Positions 52,088 through 61,266 are shown, counted from the stretch's first letter. The stretch: 64,000 nt of DNA from Bacillus sp. AFS073361 (GCF_002567005.1 NZ_NUZU01000039.1:535689-599688); one strand, 5' to 3'. Notes: generated by a model from the letters alone, not told the origin. A program made the numbers and translations.

Positions 52088-53053
52088 CTATGGTATTAAT
52101 AATATTTTCCCTGTGCTTTGCCGGCTTTCTAAATATCGGTGTGCCTCTTGTCCATCGCTTAGTGCAAAGGTAGTTGGTTTAGATACTTTAACTCTTCCTT
52201 CCGACATCCACCCGAACAGTTCGGTTGAACGAGCAATTCGTTCCTCTCGGTTGGTAAGCACATTCCATAGGTCTCCACCCGTCAATGTTTTGGACGTATC
52301 CATTAACATTCTTGGATCCACCAAAGCTGGGTCCCCTCCTGCCATTCCGTAAAATACTACCGTCCCGCCGATGCGAGTGACATCAAAACTGTCTTGAAGC
52401 GTTGAACCTACTGATTCATAGACCACATTGACACCCTTCCCATTTGTAGCTTCGAGTATTTGCCTTTTCCAATCATCCTTATACAAGAACACTTTATCCG
52501 CTCCTGCTTCCTCTGCCGCCTTCGCTTTTTCCAGGGACGAAGTTAAACCTATTACCGTTCCGCCCAGTAGTTTGACAATTTGAACCAGAAGCTGCCCGAC
52601 CCCGCCCGCTGCCGCATGAACTAGTACGATATCATTCTTTTTTACGGAATAACTATCCTTTGTTAAATAATGAGCCGTTAATCCTTGTAATAGGACAGAA
52701 GCGCCTTCCGCAAACGAAATTGTTTCAGGCAGAGGGATCGCCTTTTCTACAGGGACTGCCACGAACTCTGCATTAGCATGTGGTACATCGGCAAAGGCAA
52801 TAGGATCGCCAATGCGGATGCCTTGAACATTTGCTCCGACCTTTGCGACCGTTCCTGCCCCTTCATATCCTAAAATAAATGGAGGCTCCCCCTCGAGATG
52901 GTAGTTACCTTTTCTTCTATATATATCAGCAAAATTTAGGCCAATTGCTTTCATATTAAGGAGTATTTCATCCGGACCAATAGCAGGTTCGTTGATTTCT
53001 GAATACTTCAGTACCTCTGGCCCGCCAAACGTATTAAACACTAATGCTCTCAT
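52088..53053 (-). CDS. NADPH:quinone oxidoreductase (zeta-crystallin type MDR)
   Basis: Medium-chain dehydrogenase/reductase of 321 residues without structural zinc Cys. The N-terminal MRALVFNTFGGPEVLKYSE, GYEGAGTVAKVG and the cofactor motif HAAAGGVGQLLVQIVKLLGG are typical of quinone reductases. It reduces quinones or enones with NADPH. The start at 53053 is chosen with TGAGGTT upstream. It does not belong to the LacI operon, which starts downstream at its own promoter. Confidence 0.85.
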   Translation of the reverse strand: MRALVFNTFGGPEVLKYSEINEPAIGPDEILLNMKAIGLNFADIYRRKGNYHLEGEPPFILGYEGAGTVAKVGANVQGIRIGDPIAFADVPHANAEFVAVPVEKAIPLPETISFAEGASVLLQGLTAHYLTKDSYSVKKNDIVLVHAAAGGVGQLLVQIVKLLGGTVIGLTSSLEKAKAAEEAGADKVFLYKDDWKRQILEATNGKGVNVVYESVGSTLQDSFDVTRIGGTVVFYGMAGGDPALVDPRMLMDTSKTLTGGDLWNVLTNREERIARSTELFGWMSEGRVKVSKPTTFALSDGQEAHRYLESRQSTGKILLIP

Positions 53054-53278
53054 ATCGATAACCTCATTCAAACTAATTTTTGCACTACACTTTTATTAAA
53101 TAGAATTATGCTATGGATTGCAACTCGCTTTACCGGCAGGGCTCCCCATGAAGAAGAACCTCTCTCTCCTGCTCAGTTTTACTTTTGATAAATTACAATC
53201 CCCTACATTTTAACTTGCTTCACATCGCCGGGTAAGATACGCTTCATACAGACCACATGAACAAGGAGATATAAATAT

Positions 53279-54040
53279 ATGGATAGAAATAAATTTTCAG
53301 CAATTGCCCACCGCGACCATGCCTTTAGTAATCCAATCAGTGAAGACAAGATCATGAAGATGCTCGATATCATCTCTCCCAATGCAAAAGATAAAGTAAT
53401 TGATATAGGAGCAGGAAAGTGCGAACTGTTAATCCGCTTGTTGGAAAATTATCAAGCAGCCGCTACAGCTATCGAATTGTATGAAGGGTCCATCGAGGAA
53501 GCAAAGCAAAAGGCACACGGCAGAATTCCTGAAGGCAGCATCGAATTTATTGTGGAAGATGCCGCCTCAGCAGTCAAAGGATGCGAGGAAGATGGGTATG
53601 ATTTGGGGATTTGTATTGGTTCAACCCACGCATTAGGTGGAATGGAACCCACCTTACAGACATTAAAACGTCTAGTTAAGCAAAATGGTTACATTCTGAT
53701 TGGCGAGGGATATTGGAAACAGACTCCAAGTCCTGCGTATTTAGAAGCGCTCGGAGGCGCTGATGAGTCGGAATGTAAAACCCATGCGGATACTGTTAAG
53801 GCTGGCGAGGAACTAGGATTAATCCCGCTTTGGTCTTATGTTGCCAACGATGATGATTGGGACGATTACGAGTGGCTTTATTCGATGTCCGTCGAGAACT
53901 ATTGTCTTGAGAATCCAGATGATCCAGATTGTAATGCGATGTTGGAGCGGATTCGAACATGGCGCCGGACCTATTTGACCTGGGGCAGGGATACGTTGGG
54001 ATTCGGCCTGTATTTGTATCGGAATAACAAAAACAAATAA
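53279..54040 (+). CDS. SAM-dependent methyltransferase
   Basis: Class I methyltransferase of 253 residues. Motif I VIDIGAGKCELL is near residue 41, the acidic loop AIELYEGS near 64, motif IV GICIGSTHALGG near 117, and post-motif LVKQNGYILIGEGYW. The C-terminal part is acidic (DDDWDDYEWLYS). The substrate is unknown. AAGGAGA lies before the ATG. Confidence 0.83.
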   Translation: MDRNKFSAIAHRDHAFSNPISEDKIMKMLDIISPNAKDKVIDIGAGKCELLIRLLENYQAAATAIELYEGSIEEAKQKAHGRIPEGSIEFIVEDAASAVKGCEEDGYDLGICIGSTHALGGMEPTLQTLKRLVKQNGYILIGEGYWKQTPSPAYLEALGGADESECKTHADTVKAGEELGLIPLWSYVANDDDWDDYEWLYSMSVENYCLENPDDPDCNAMLERIRTWRRTYLTWGRDTLGFGLYLYRNNKNK

Positions 54041-54080
54041 TACCTTACAAGCCTTATATACCAAGGCTTCAACCCTATTT

Positions 54081-54303
54081 AATCAAACGTTTGATTAGTT
54101 TTTCAGCGGTATTTTCCGACCTTTTTTAATCAAACGTTTGATTAGTTTTTCCTCAAAAAAATTTCTCACACCAGAAAAATCCTTTAATACTAAGGTCTCG
54201 CCCCCATTTAATCAATCGTTTGATTAGTTTTTTCAAAAATACCCTATCCCTCATAAATCTATATATCTCAAGGCTTCAGCCCTTTTTAATCAAACGTTTG
54301 ATT
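54081..54303. repeat. Four copies of the palindrome AATCAAACGTTTGATT
   Basis: Copies at 54081-54096, 54128-54143, 54210-54225 (one change: AATCAATCGTTTGATT) and 54288-54303. The first three are followed by AGTTTTT or AGTTTTTT, the fourth by AGTAACC. Parts of the flanks recur too (CAAGGCTTC before copies 1 and 4, and C-rich CCCT stretches). A related copy lies at 11181-11196. They fill the 367-base gap between the methyltransferase and the MarR gene. Confidence 0.85.
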
Positions 54304-54407
54304 AGTAACCACAATTAGACTTATAAAACCACATCTGTTACACTAATATAGTTACCCAGGGTAATTATTACTCTAGCTAACTATTCGACTTATTCGAGGT
54401 GATTTAA

Positions 54408-54827
54408 ATAAAGACTTCACAAAAATTCTTTCATCAATTATTGATGCTTTACCGCCCGTTCGAAAATAAATTGAATTTCCATTTGGCTGAGCATCAACTT
54501 CACAGAGCTCAATGGTCTATTTTTCACTGCTTATCCAATAATGGACCTGCTACACTTGTGGATCTTTCTCATTATTTATATGTAGAAAAACCCACAGTTA
54601 CTAGGACTATTAATCGATTAGAGGAACTGGGCTATGTCGAACAGGTTCCTAGCCATGATAAACGTGAAAAGCGGATACAGCTGACTGAACTAGGAAAAAA
54701 AGTATATATAGAAGTTCGTGTCACGATTGATCAGTTTGAAAATGACATCTTAAAAGGTATCTCAGAACACGAACAGCTTGAAACCATCCAGATTATGGGG
54801 ATCATTCGAGATAATATTATTAAGTAA
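54408..54827 (+). CDS. MarR-family regulator, apparent ATA start
   Basis: Winged-helix regulator of about 139 residues. The pattern SQKFFHQLLMLYRPFENKLN, then LHRAQWSIFHCLSNNGPATLVDLSHYLYVEKPTVTRTINRLEELGYVEQ and HDKREKRIQLTELGKK is complete MarR. The family-like N-terminus KTSQKFFHQL starts right after an ATA at 54408, which lies six bases behind GAGGTG and directly after an in-frame TAA. The alternatives TTG 54441 and ATG 54444 lack a ribosome binding site and would cut the first helix. It sits 13 bases before the MFS gene it probably controls. Confidence 0.8.
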   Translation: MKTSQKFFHQLLMLYRPFENKLNFHLAEHQLHRAQWSIFHCLSNNGPATLVDLSHYLYVEKPTVTRTINRLEELGYVEQVPSHDKREKRIQLTELGKKVYIEVRVTIDQFENDILKGISEHEQLETIQIMGIIRDNIIK

Positions 54828-54840
54828 GGGGTTTAATAAC

Positions 54841-56055
54841 GTGAATCAACCAAGAGCTAAACTTTGGACTAAAGATTTTACGATTGTTTCCGGGGTCAAT
54901 TTTTTCGTCACTTTAGTCTTTTATTTATTAATTGTCATCATTGGTGTCTATGCAGTAGACGAATTTCATGCTTCCACAAGTCAAGCAGGTCTTGCCACAG
55001 GAATCTTTATTGTTGGTTCATTAATTGGCAGGTTTTTGATCGGTAGATTTATTGAGTCTATTGGAAGGAAGAGAACATTAATCACTGGTTCCATCCTTTT
55101 TATTTTCACACTTCTTTTATATTTTCTGAATTTCGGGATTACCTTCCTGCTTATAACACGACTATTCCATGGGATTGCAGCCGGAATGGTTGGTACAGCA
55201 ACAGGAACGATCGTGGCCCAGATTATCCCTGCTTCACGGAAAGCTGAAGGAATTGGCTATTTCAGTATGAGCGCAACATTGGCTACCGCAATTGGCCCAT
55301 TCATTGGCCTATACATGACCCAGCATACGGACTTTCAAATGATATTTATTTTCTCCCTTGTAATAGGGATCATTAGTTTAGTCACAGCGTTCTTTGTAAA
55401 TGTGCCTCAATTAGAAGGAACACCCCAACCAACTGAAACAAAAGGATTTAAACTTTCTAATTATATTGAGCCCAATGCATTGCCAATTGCAGTTATTACA
55501 TTAGTAGTAGCTTTTTGTTATTCCAGCGTTCTTTCATTTATTAACTTCTATGCAATAGAAATTGACCTAGTAAGCGCGGCAAGTTTCTTTTTCTTAGTTT
55601 ATTCTATTGCCGTATTGTTATCACGCCCCCTTACCGGCCGTATAATGGATTTAAAAGGGGCAAACTATATTATGTATCCATGTATTATTGCCTTTGCCGT
55701 TGGTTTGTTTCTGCTTAGCACCGCAAACATCAGCATTATTTTATTAGCAGCAGGAGTATTAATCGGCCTTGGTTTCGGTAACTTGCAATCAAGTACCCAA
55801 GCTATAGCAGTAAAACTAACTCCTCCCCATCGGATGGGATTGGCCACTTCCACATTCTTTATCTTTCTTGATGCGGGTCTGGGGTTCGGTCCATACATCC
55901 TCGGGTTTATTATACCGTTAACAGGCTATCGTACTTTGTATGTCATTTTAGGTGCAGTCGTTCTCGCATCGATGGTTCTTTACCACTTCCTGCACGGTAA
56001 GAAAGAACTTCCAAGAAGAACCAGGGTGAATGAACCAACACCTGGCACTCATTGA
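54841..56055 (+). CDS. MFS efflux-type transporter
   Basis: Transporter of 404 residues, twelve segments. SLIGRFLIGRFIESIGRKRTLITGS is the loop 2-3 motif and RLFHGIAAGMVGTATGTIVAQIIP motif B. It resembles drug or metabolite exporters of the YfkF-like type. The start is GTG at 54841 with AAGGGG upstream; a longer frame overlaps the MarR gene. It is cotranscribed with the MarR gene. Confidence 0.85.
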   Translation: MNQPRAKLWTKDFTIVSGVNFFVTLVFYLLIVIIGVYAVDEFHASTSQAGLATGIFIVGSLIGRFLIGRFIESIGRKRTLITGSILFIFTLLLYFLNFGITFLLITRLFHGIAAGMVGTATGTIVAQIIPASRKAEGIGYFSMSATLATAIGPFIGLYMTQHTDFQMIFIFSLVIGIISLVTAFFVNVPQLEGTPQPTETKGFKLSNYIEPNALPIAVITLVVAFCYSSVLSFINFYAIEIDLVSAASFFFLVYSIAVLLSRPLTGRIMDLKGANYIMYPCIIAFAVGLFLLSTANISIILLAAGVLIGLGFGNLQSSTQAIAVKLTPPHRMGLATSTFFIFLDAGLGFGPYILGFIIPLTGYRTLYVILGAVVLASMVLYHFLHGKKELPRRTRVNEPTPGTH

Positions 56056-56146
56056 TTCCTAGCACCACCCTTCAGGCGGCAGACATAAAACCCGTCTTAA
56101 GCAAATATGATTAACATAAGAATCCTAAATAAAGGGGTCGGTAAAT

Positions 56147-56335
56147 TTGATGATTTTTAATAAAATTGCATTATCCTTCGTAGTTTTCTTTTCCATCAGT
56201 ATGATCATAAATACTTATTTAGGAGAAAAGGAACAGATTCAATCGGATGTTATTTATTTTGTGATGAACGGGTTTGCATATATTGTATCTGCATTAGAAG
56301 TAGAAAAAGAAGAACAGGGGTTAGAAACTGCATAA
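56147..56335 (+). CDS. Small single-pass membrane protein (about 62 residues)
   Basis: Short ORF with one hydrophobic segment (IALSFVVFFSISMIINTYL, residues 6-24) and a charged tail ending EVEKEEQG. The start is TTG (AAGGGG nine bases upstream) or the next ATG. No family is recognised. Confidence 0.5.
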   Translation: MMIFNKIALSFVVFFSISMIINTYLGEKEQIQSDVIYFVMNGFAYIVSALEVEKEEQGLETA

Positions 56336-56429
56336 ACTTTACAAATATAGTTCCTTTTCCCCCTTGAAACAAAAGGAATATTCTGATATATTTACTATTA
56401 ATTATATATTTTTCTTACTTCAATACTTT

Positions 56430-56673
56430 TGAAGTGAGGATAGAGGTGCAAAGACCATTAGTACACAACTGGAGGATAATGAGGTCCAACGATGGTTGTA
56501 GAAAGGGGAATTTGCCGAAGTTTCATTGATTCTCATGATCATGAAGCTGGTTCTGCTATTGAATAAATACAGAACTGTCATATAGGAGACTATATGGAGG
56601 GCTATCTTACGCACGGGAACTTAGTTTTATTTATGTTTCTACTGCAACAGTGAACCCTCACTGTTGCTTTTTT
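56430..56673 (+). ncRNA. Lysine riboswitch (L-box) with terminator, upstream of dapA
   Basis: Conserved L-box blocks appear in order: AGAGGTGCAAAGACCATTAGTA (kept here as 56443-56462), GGGGAATTTGCCGAAG near 56505-56520, AAGCTGG near 56544-56550, CTGTCA at 56575-56580, and GGAGGGCTATC at 56597-56607 pairing back with GATAG to form P1. A strong terminator GCAACAGTGA / TCACTGTTGC with six T follows (56644-56673). Bound lysine should favour termination and turn off dapA. Confidence 0.92.
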
Positions 56674-56741
56674 GCGTTGAATTTTGAATGGCCTTGCCCA
56701 CCTCTAAATTTTATAAAAATTTATTAAAAGGGTGAGAAAAA

Positions 56742-57629
56742 ATGAATTTTGGCCAAGTTTTAACCGCAATGGTTACACCATTTGATCAAAATGGCGAGGT
56801 TGATTTTAACGCAGTAAGAAGATTAGTAGATTATTTAATTGAAAATGGGACGGACGGTCTCGTCGTTGCCGGTACAACCGGTGAATCTCCAACTTTAACG
56901 ACGGATGAAAAAATCGCTTTATTTAAAGCCGTTGTCGTCGCAGCGAGAGGAAGAGTCCCAGTTATTGCTGGCACTGGCTCGAATAATACACGGGCATCTA
57001 TCAGTTTAACAAAGCAAGCTGAAGAAACAGGTGTAGACGGGATCATGCTCGTTGCTCCATACTATAACAAACCTTCCCAAGAAGGTATGTATCAACATTT
57101 CAAAGCAATCGCTGAATCTACATCATTACCGGTTATGCTTTATAATATCCCTGGTCGAAGTGTGGTCAATCTATCCGCAGAGACCATTGTTCGCCTATCC
57201 CAAATCGAGAATATTGTTGCTGTTAAGGAAGCAAGCGGCAACCTGGATGACATGGCTTCTATTATTAGCCAAGCCCCTAGTGATTTTACCCTTTATAGTG
57301 GGGATGACAGCTTAACATTGCCGGTTTTAGCGATTGGCGGTGCTGGAGTTGTATCTGTTGCTTCCCATGTAATTGGCAATGAAATGCAAGAAATGATAAA
57401 TCATTTTAAAAATGGACGCGTCCAAGAAGCGGCTCACTCTCATCGCCAACTGCTTCCTCTTATGAAGGCATTATTTACGGCTCCTAATCCGGCCCCAGTA
57501 AAAGCAGCCCTGAACATGAGCGGGGTGCAGGTTGGTGGACTTCGATTGCCATTGCTGCCTTTGAGTCACGATGAAGAAATGGCATTGCAAGTGGTTTTAC
57601 CTGGACACCAAGTCAAAACATTAATTTAA
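56742..57629 (+). CDS. dapA: 4-hydroxy-tetrahydrodipicolinate synthase
   Basis: First committed enzyme of the lysine/diaminopimelate/dipicolinate branch, condensing pyruvate with aspartate semialdehyde; 295 residues. TTGESPTL is near residue 45, the catalytic Tyr in APYYNKPSQ, the Schiff-base Lys in VAVKEASGN (about 163), and the GDD and GGAGVVSV loops follow. It is preceded by a lysine riboswitch, confirming the lysine role and separating it from the DapA-family gene at 17747. AAAGGGTGA lies before the ATG. A terminator follows. Confidence 0.95.
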   Translation: MNFGQVLTAMVTPFDQNGEVDFNAVRRLVDYLIENGTDGLVVAGTTGESPTLTTDEKIALFKAVVVAARGRVPVIAGTGSNNTRASISLTKQAEETGVDGIMLVAPYYNKPSQEGMYQHFKAIAESTSLPVMLYNIPGRSVVNLSAETIVRLSQIENIVAVKEASGNLDDMASIISQAPSDFTLYSGDDSLTLPVLAIGGAGVVSVASHVIGNEMQEMINHFKNGRVQEAAHSHRQLLPLMKALFTAPNPAPVKAALNMSGVQVGGLRLPLLPLSHDEEMALQVVLPGHQVKTLI

Positions 57630-57638
57630 ATGCTTGTA

Positions 57639-57695
57639 GGCTGTCAACACATAGGGAATTTTGAATTCCGTACTGTTGACAGCCTTTTATTTTTC
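57639..57695 (+). terminator. dapA terminator
   Basis: Outer stem GGCTGTCAACA / TGTTGACAGCC with an inner GGAATT / AATTCC, then TTTTATTTTT. Confidence 0.85.
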
Positions 57696-57790
57696 GGACC
57701 CTGACTGAAATTTTTCACTTTCCCTTTCCAATAAAGTCCAACCAAAAGGGCATACTATTCATATTTACATGGAATAGGGAGGATATTTAC

Positions 57791-59464
57791 TTGCAAACCA
57801 ATAATCAGCAATTATCCATTTTTGCTTTAGGCGGTATCAATGAAATCGGAAAAAACATGTATGTGGTTCAATATGCAGACGATATTTTTATTATTGACTG
57901 CGGCGGGAAGTTTCCAGATGAGAGTTTATTAGGAATTGATTTAATTATCCCTGATATTACTTATTTGGTAGAAAATCAGGAGAAAATCCGTGCTTTAATT
58001 GTCACTCATGGACATGAGGACCATATTGGCGGGATTCCGTATATATTAAGAAAATTGAACGTTCCTATTTACGCTACCCGCTTTACCTTGGGCCTGATTG
58101 AATTAAAAATTGACGAACACAGGTTGAATGGCAACACGAAACTCGTGACGATTGATTCAGATTCCAAGCTTGAGTTTGGAGAAACAACCGTTTCCTTCTT
58201 CAGAGTAAGTCACAGTATCCCGGATTGTCTCGGCATTGTTTTTCATACTCCTGAGGGGAATGTCGTTCATACTGGGGACTTCAAATTTGATTTAACACCA
58301 GTGAATAATCAACATTCTGATATTCATAAGATGGCTGATATTGGTGAGCAAGGTGTCTTAGTTTTAATATCAGAAAGTACCAATGCCGAGCGTAAGGGGC
58401 TAACGCCATCCGAGCAAATGATTGGTGGCACTTTAGATGAAGCCTTCATGAAAGCAGAAGGAAAAATCTTTATATCTACGTTTGCCTCGAATGTAAATCG
58501 TGTCCAGCAGGTCGTCGCCTCTGCCATAAAATCCAATCGAAAGATCGCCCTGCTTGGCCGTAGTATGGTAAATGTCGTTTCTGTTGCGATAGAGCGCGGG
58601 TATTTAAACGTGCCAGAGGGAATGCTCATCGAAGCACGGGATGTTGACCAACTGGCGCCGGAAAAGGTTGCCATCCTATGTACTGGGAGTCAGGGGGAAC
58701 CTATGGCCGCCCTTGCGCGACTGGCAAGCGGAAACTACCGGGATGTTTCCATTTATCCTGGGGATACAGTTATCTTAGCTGCCTCCCCAATACCGGGCAA
58801 TGAAAAAAATGTGTCGAGAATCATCGACAACTTATTTCAATTAGGTGCTAAAGTGATCTATGGCTCGGGTAGTTCAACGGGCATGCACGTTTCAGGGCAC
58901 GGTTATCAGGAAGATTTAAAGCTCATGCTTACCTTAATGAAACCAACCTATTTTATTCCGATTCATGGTGAATATCGAATGCTGCATCATCACCAGATGT
59001 TAGCAGAGTCTGTGGGCGTAGAAAAGGGAAATACATTTATTATTAAAAATGGTGATGTGGTTGATATCGAAAATTCCGTTGCCCGTCAGACCCGGTCCAT
59101 TCCAGCTGGGGATACGTATGTTGACGGGATGGGCGTTGGCGATGTTGGGGACATTGTGCTCAGGGACCGGAGGCAGCTTTCTGAAGATGGAATGCTCGTA
59201 ATTGTGATTACCATTAGTAAAGGAGACCGGAAGATTATTTCTGGGCCTGACACGATTACCCGCGGGTTCGTCTATGCCCGTGACTCAGACCAGCTCCTCA
59301 AAGAGATTAACCGCCTTACTAAGAAAACCATTAATGACCTCCAAACTGAAAATATCCGCCAATGGAATGTCATGAAACAAAACATCAAGAAAAGCGTCGG
59401 ACAATACGTATTCGCCCAAACAAAAAGAAAACCGATGATTCTCCCTATTATAATTGAAATATGA
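57791..59464 (+). CDS. rnj: Ribonuclease J paralogue with intact catalytic motif
   Basis: Metallo-beta-lactamase/beta-CASP RNase of 557 residues. THGHEDHIGG (about 73-82) supplies the metal ligands, HTGDFKFD another, and HVSGHG, IPIHGEYR and the C-terminal domain complete the family pattern. In B. subtilis dapA is followed by rnjB, whose motif is degenerate (recalled as THGHDENIGG). This protein is catalytic like J1 although it sits in the J2 position. The start is TTG with GGGAGGA upstream. The dapA terminator before it implies its own promoter. Confidence 0.9.
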   Translation: MQTNNQQLSIFALGGINEIGKNMYVVQYADDIFIIDCGGKFPDESLLGIDLIIPDITYLVENQEKIRALIVTHGHEDHIGGIPYILRKLNVPIYATRFTLGLIELKIDEHRLNGNTKLVTIDSDSKLEFGETTVSFFRVSHSIPDCLGIVFHTPEGNVVHTGDFKFDLTPVNNQHSDIHKMADIGEQGVLVLISESTNAERKGLTPSEQMIGGTLDEAFMKAEGKIFISTFASNVNRVQQVVASAIKSNRKIALLGRSMVNVVSVAIERGYLNVPEGMLIEARDVDQLAPEKVAILCTGSQGEPMAALARLASGNYRDVSIYPGDTVILAASPIPGNEKNVSRIIDNLFQLGAKVIYGSGSSTGMHVSGHGYQEDLKLMLTLMKPTYFIPIHGEYRMLHHHQMLAESVGVEKGNTFIIKNGDVVDIENSVARQTRSIPAGDTYVDGMGVGDVGDIVLRDRRQLSEDGMLVIVITISKGDRKIISGPDTITRGFVYARDSDQLLKEINRLTKKTINDLQTENIRQWNVMKQNIKKSVGQYVFAQTKRKPMILPIIIEI

Positions 59465-59468
59465 AAAA

Positions 59469-59515
59469 GGGTGTCAGGCACCATGTGAAAAAATTTCACA
59501 TGGTGCCTGACACCC
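59469..59515. terminator. rnj terminator made of a GTGTCAGGCACC repeat pair
   Basis: Perfect 22-bp stem (59469-59490 and 59494-59515) with an AAA loop, starting five bases after the stop codon; TTTTAATTGTTTT follows. It also faces the convergent desR remnant. Confidence 0.8.
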
Positions 59516-59546
59516 AATGTTTTAATTGTTTTAATTACCTTCATTT

Positions 59547-60065
59547 TTAACCTGTTGGTAATTTTATTTTATCTAGTATAGTGGTGAGATAGTTTTTGAC
59601 TGTGTTGATTTTTGTATGTTCTTTGAGGTGGTGTTGGCGGATTACTTCCATATCTTGTTTTTGGTCAATGGGGTCTTCATCAATTAGTTCGGCGTTATAA
59701 ATTTTATCCCCGTTATGAATGCTGCGAATGGAATTGGCTAGTTCATCACTAGGGCTATCCTTCAATAAAAACCCTCTTACCTCCGCCCGTAATGCACGAC
59801 GATAATATCCACTTCGCGCAAAGGTAGTTAGGATAATCACCTTGCAGCCAAATGACTTTAATGCTTCTGCTGCCTCTAGCCCACTCATTTCAGGCATCTC
59901 TATATCCATAATACAAACATCAGGCTGAAGTTGATGCACTAGTGAAAGCGCCTCTTCCCCATTGCTCGCCTGACCGACCACTTCCATATCTTCTTCCAAA
60001 TTCAAGAGAGAACCCATTGCTCCAAGCAGCAGTTCCTGATCCTCTGCAATAACGATTCGAATCAT
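59547..60065 (-). CDS. DesR-like response regulator with a broken DNA-binding domain
   Basis: 172 residues. The receiver domain (1-120) closely follows B. subtilis DesR: IVIAEDQELLLGAMGSLLNLEEDMEVVG, phosphoacceptor Asp in DVCIMDIEMPEMSG, ILTTFAR, FLLKDSPSDELANSIRS. The LuxR-type HTH is not intact: after PIDQKQDMEVIR the helix block corresponding to GKNTKEIAQELS is largely missing and the end (TVKNYLTTILDKIKLPTG) is cut short. It is probably a decaying gene that cannot bind DNA normally. No DesK sensor kinase gene is next to it. Confidence 0.8.
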   Translation of the reverse strand: MIRIVIAEDQELLLGAMGSLLNLEEDMEVVGQASNGEEALSLVHQLQPDVCIMDIEMPEMSGLEAAEALKSFGCKVIILTTFARSGYYRRALRAEVRGFLLKDSPSDELANSIRSIHNGDKIYNAELIDEDPIDQKQDMEVIRQHHLKEHTKINTVKNYLTTILDKIKLPTG

Positions 60066-60156
60066 GTAAGCTCTCTCCTTATCCGGCAGTTGTTATGTAA
60101 ATAACAACTCCCCTTAATGAAGGGGAGCTAGCCTGTTATAATGGGACCCTTAGTTG

Positions 60157-61191
60157 TTAAATTTCCGGTTTCACTTGTTGGACAGTGAACTTTTTCTTTG
60201 CTAAAACTCTAACTTCTTTAAAGGTTACAAAGTTTTTTTGTTCTTCATCCCATAAACGGAAGCGAAGAGACTTTAAGCTTGTAGCAAGGGTAATTGTTGG
60301 AACCTTTTGTAATGGAGGCGTGTTTTTATGTGCCTCTTCCAATTTATAGTTAGGTACTCTTGGGCTTAAATGGTGCACATGATGAAAGCCAATATTTCCA
60401 GTTAACCATTGCAATACTTTTGGAAGTTTATAGAATGAACTTCCTTCTACTGCTGCTTTCACATATTCCCACTCTTTATCTTCTTCAAAGTAAGAATCCT
60501 CAAACGTATGCTGTACGTAGAACAGCCATACACCTAATGCGCCTGAAATCATGAAAATTGAGCCTTCAACTAAGAGAAATGACTGCCATCCGATAGCCAA
60601 ACAAAGCAAACTGATTAAGGCTACAATGAGCATATTGATTAAATATGTGTTATTACGTTCTTTTCTTTTTGCACCTTTACGATTAAAACGATTCTTAAGA
60701 AGGAACACATAGATCGGACCCAACCCAAGCATTACCAAAGGATTGCGATAAAAGCGATAAGCCAAACGAAGTTTTAGTGGTGCTGCTAAATATTCATCTA
60801 CTGTTAATGTCCAAATATCTCCTGTACCTCGTTTATCCAAGTTCCCACTTGTAGCGTGGTGAACGGCATGTTCATATCCCCATTTATCGAACGGGAAGAT
60901 CGTTAGTACCCCCATCATCGTGCCAACGATTCGATTCGTGCGCCGGCTTTTAAAAAAGGAATAATGGGTGCAATCATGAAAGATGATAAATATCCTTGTG
61001 AGAAATCCTGCAGCAAGGATGATTGGTACGAGTGCTAACCAATAGGAAACGGATAGGCTCAAATAGCCAAGGTACCATAAGGCAATAAATGGTACGACCG
61101 TATTAATAATCTGCCATACGCTTTCTTTTGTCGTTGATTTTTCAAAGGGAGCCACTTGTTTTTTTAGAGTCTTCGTATTTTGTAAGGTCAT
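60157..61191 (-). CDS. des: Membrane fatty acid desaturase (Des, delta-5 type)
   Basis: Acyl-lipid desaturase of 344 residues that introduces a double bond into membrane phospholipid acyl chains, mainly on cold shock. The three His boxes are HDCTHYSFF (about residue 76), HAVHHATSG (about 112) and HHVHHLSP (about 278), with about four membrane segments. The start at 61191 has GGAAGGGA upstream; the longer frame has none. A TGACA-AA-TGTCA palindrome at 61283-61294 upstream could be a remnant or active DesR site. Confidence 0.92.
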   Translation of the reverse strand: MTLQNTKTLKKQVAPFEKSTTKESVWQIINTVVPFIALWYLGYLSLSVSYWLALVPIILAAGFLTRIFIIFHDCTHYSFFKSRRTNRIVGTMMGVLTIFPFDKWGYEHAVHHATSGNLDKRGTGDIWTLTVDEYLAAPLKLRLAYRFYRNPLVMLGLGPIYVFLLKNRFNRKGAKRKERNNTYLINMLIVALISLLCLAIGWQSFLLVEGSIFMISGALGVWLFYVQHTFEDSYFEEDKEWEYVKAAVEGSSFYKLPKVLQWLTGNIGFHHVHHLSPRVPNYKLEEAHKNTPPLQKVPTITLATSLKSLRFRLWDEEQKNFVTFKEVRVLAKKKFTVQQVKPEI

Positions 61192-61266
61192 TTTTTGAAT
61201 TCCCTTCCTTCTTCGTGTCGTTATATCAAAGTATAGAGAAACAAGTTTGTCCTTGTTAGTAGCAGG

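Noticed and set aside
54081..54303. Four repeats as a possible CRISPR array
   Set aside because: Units are 16-bp palindromes with unequal spacing (47, 82 and 78 bp between starts), spacers are not uniform, and no cas gene is near.
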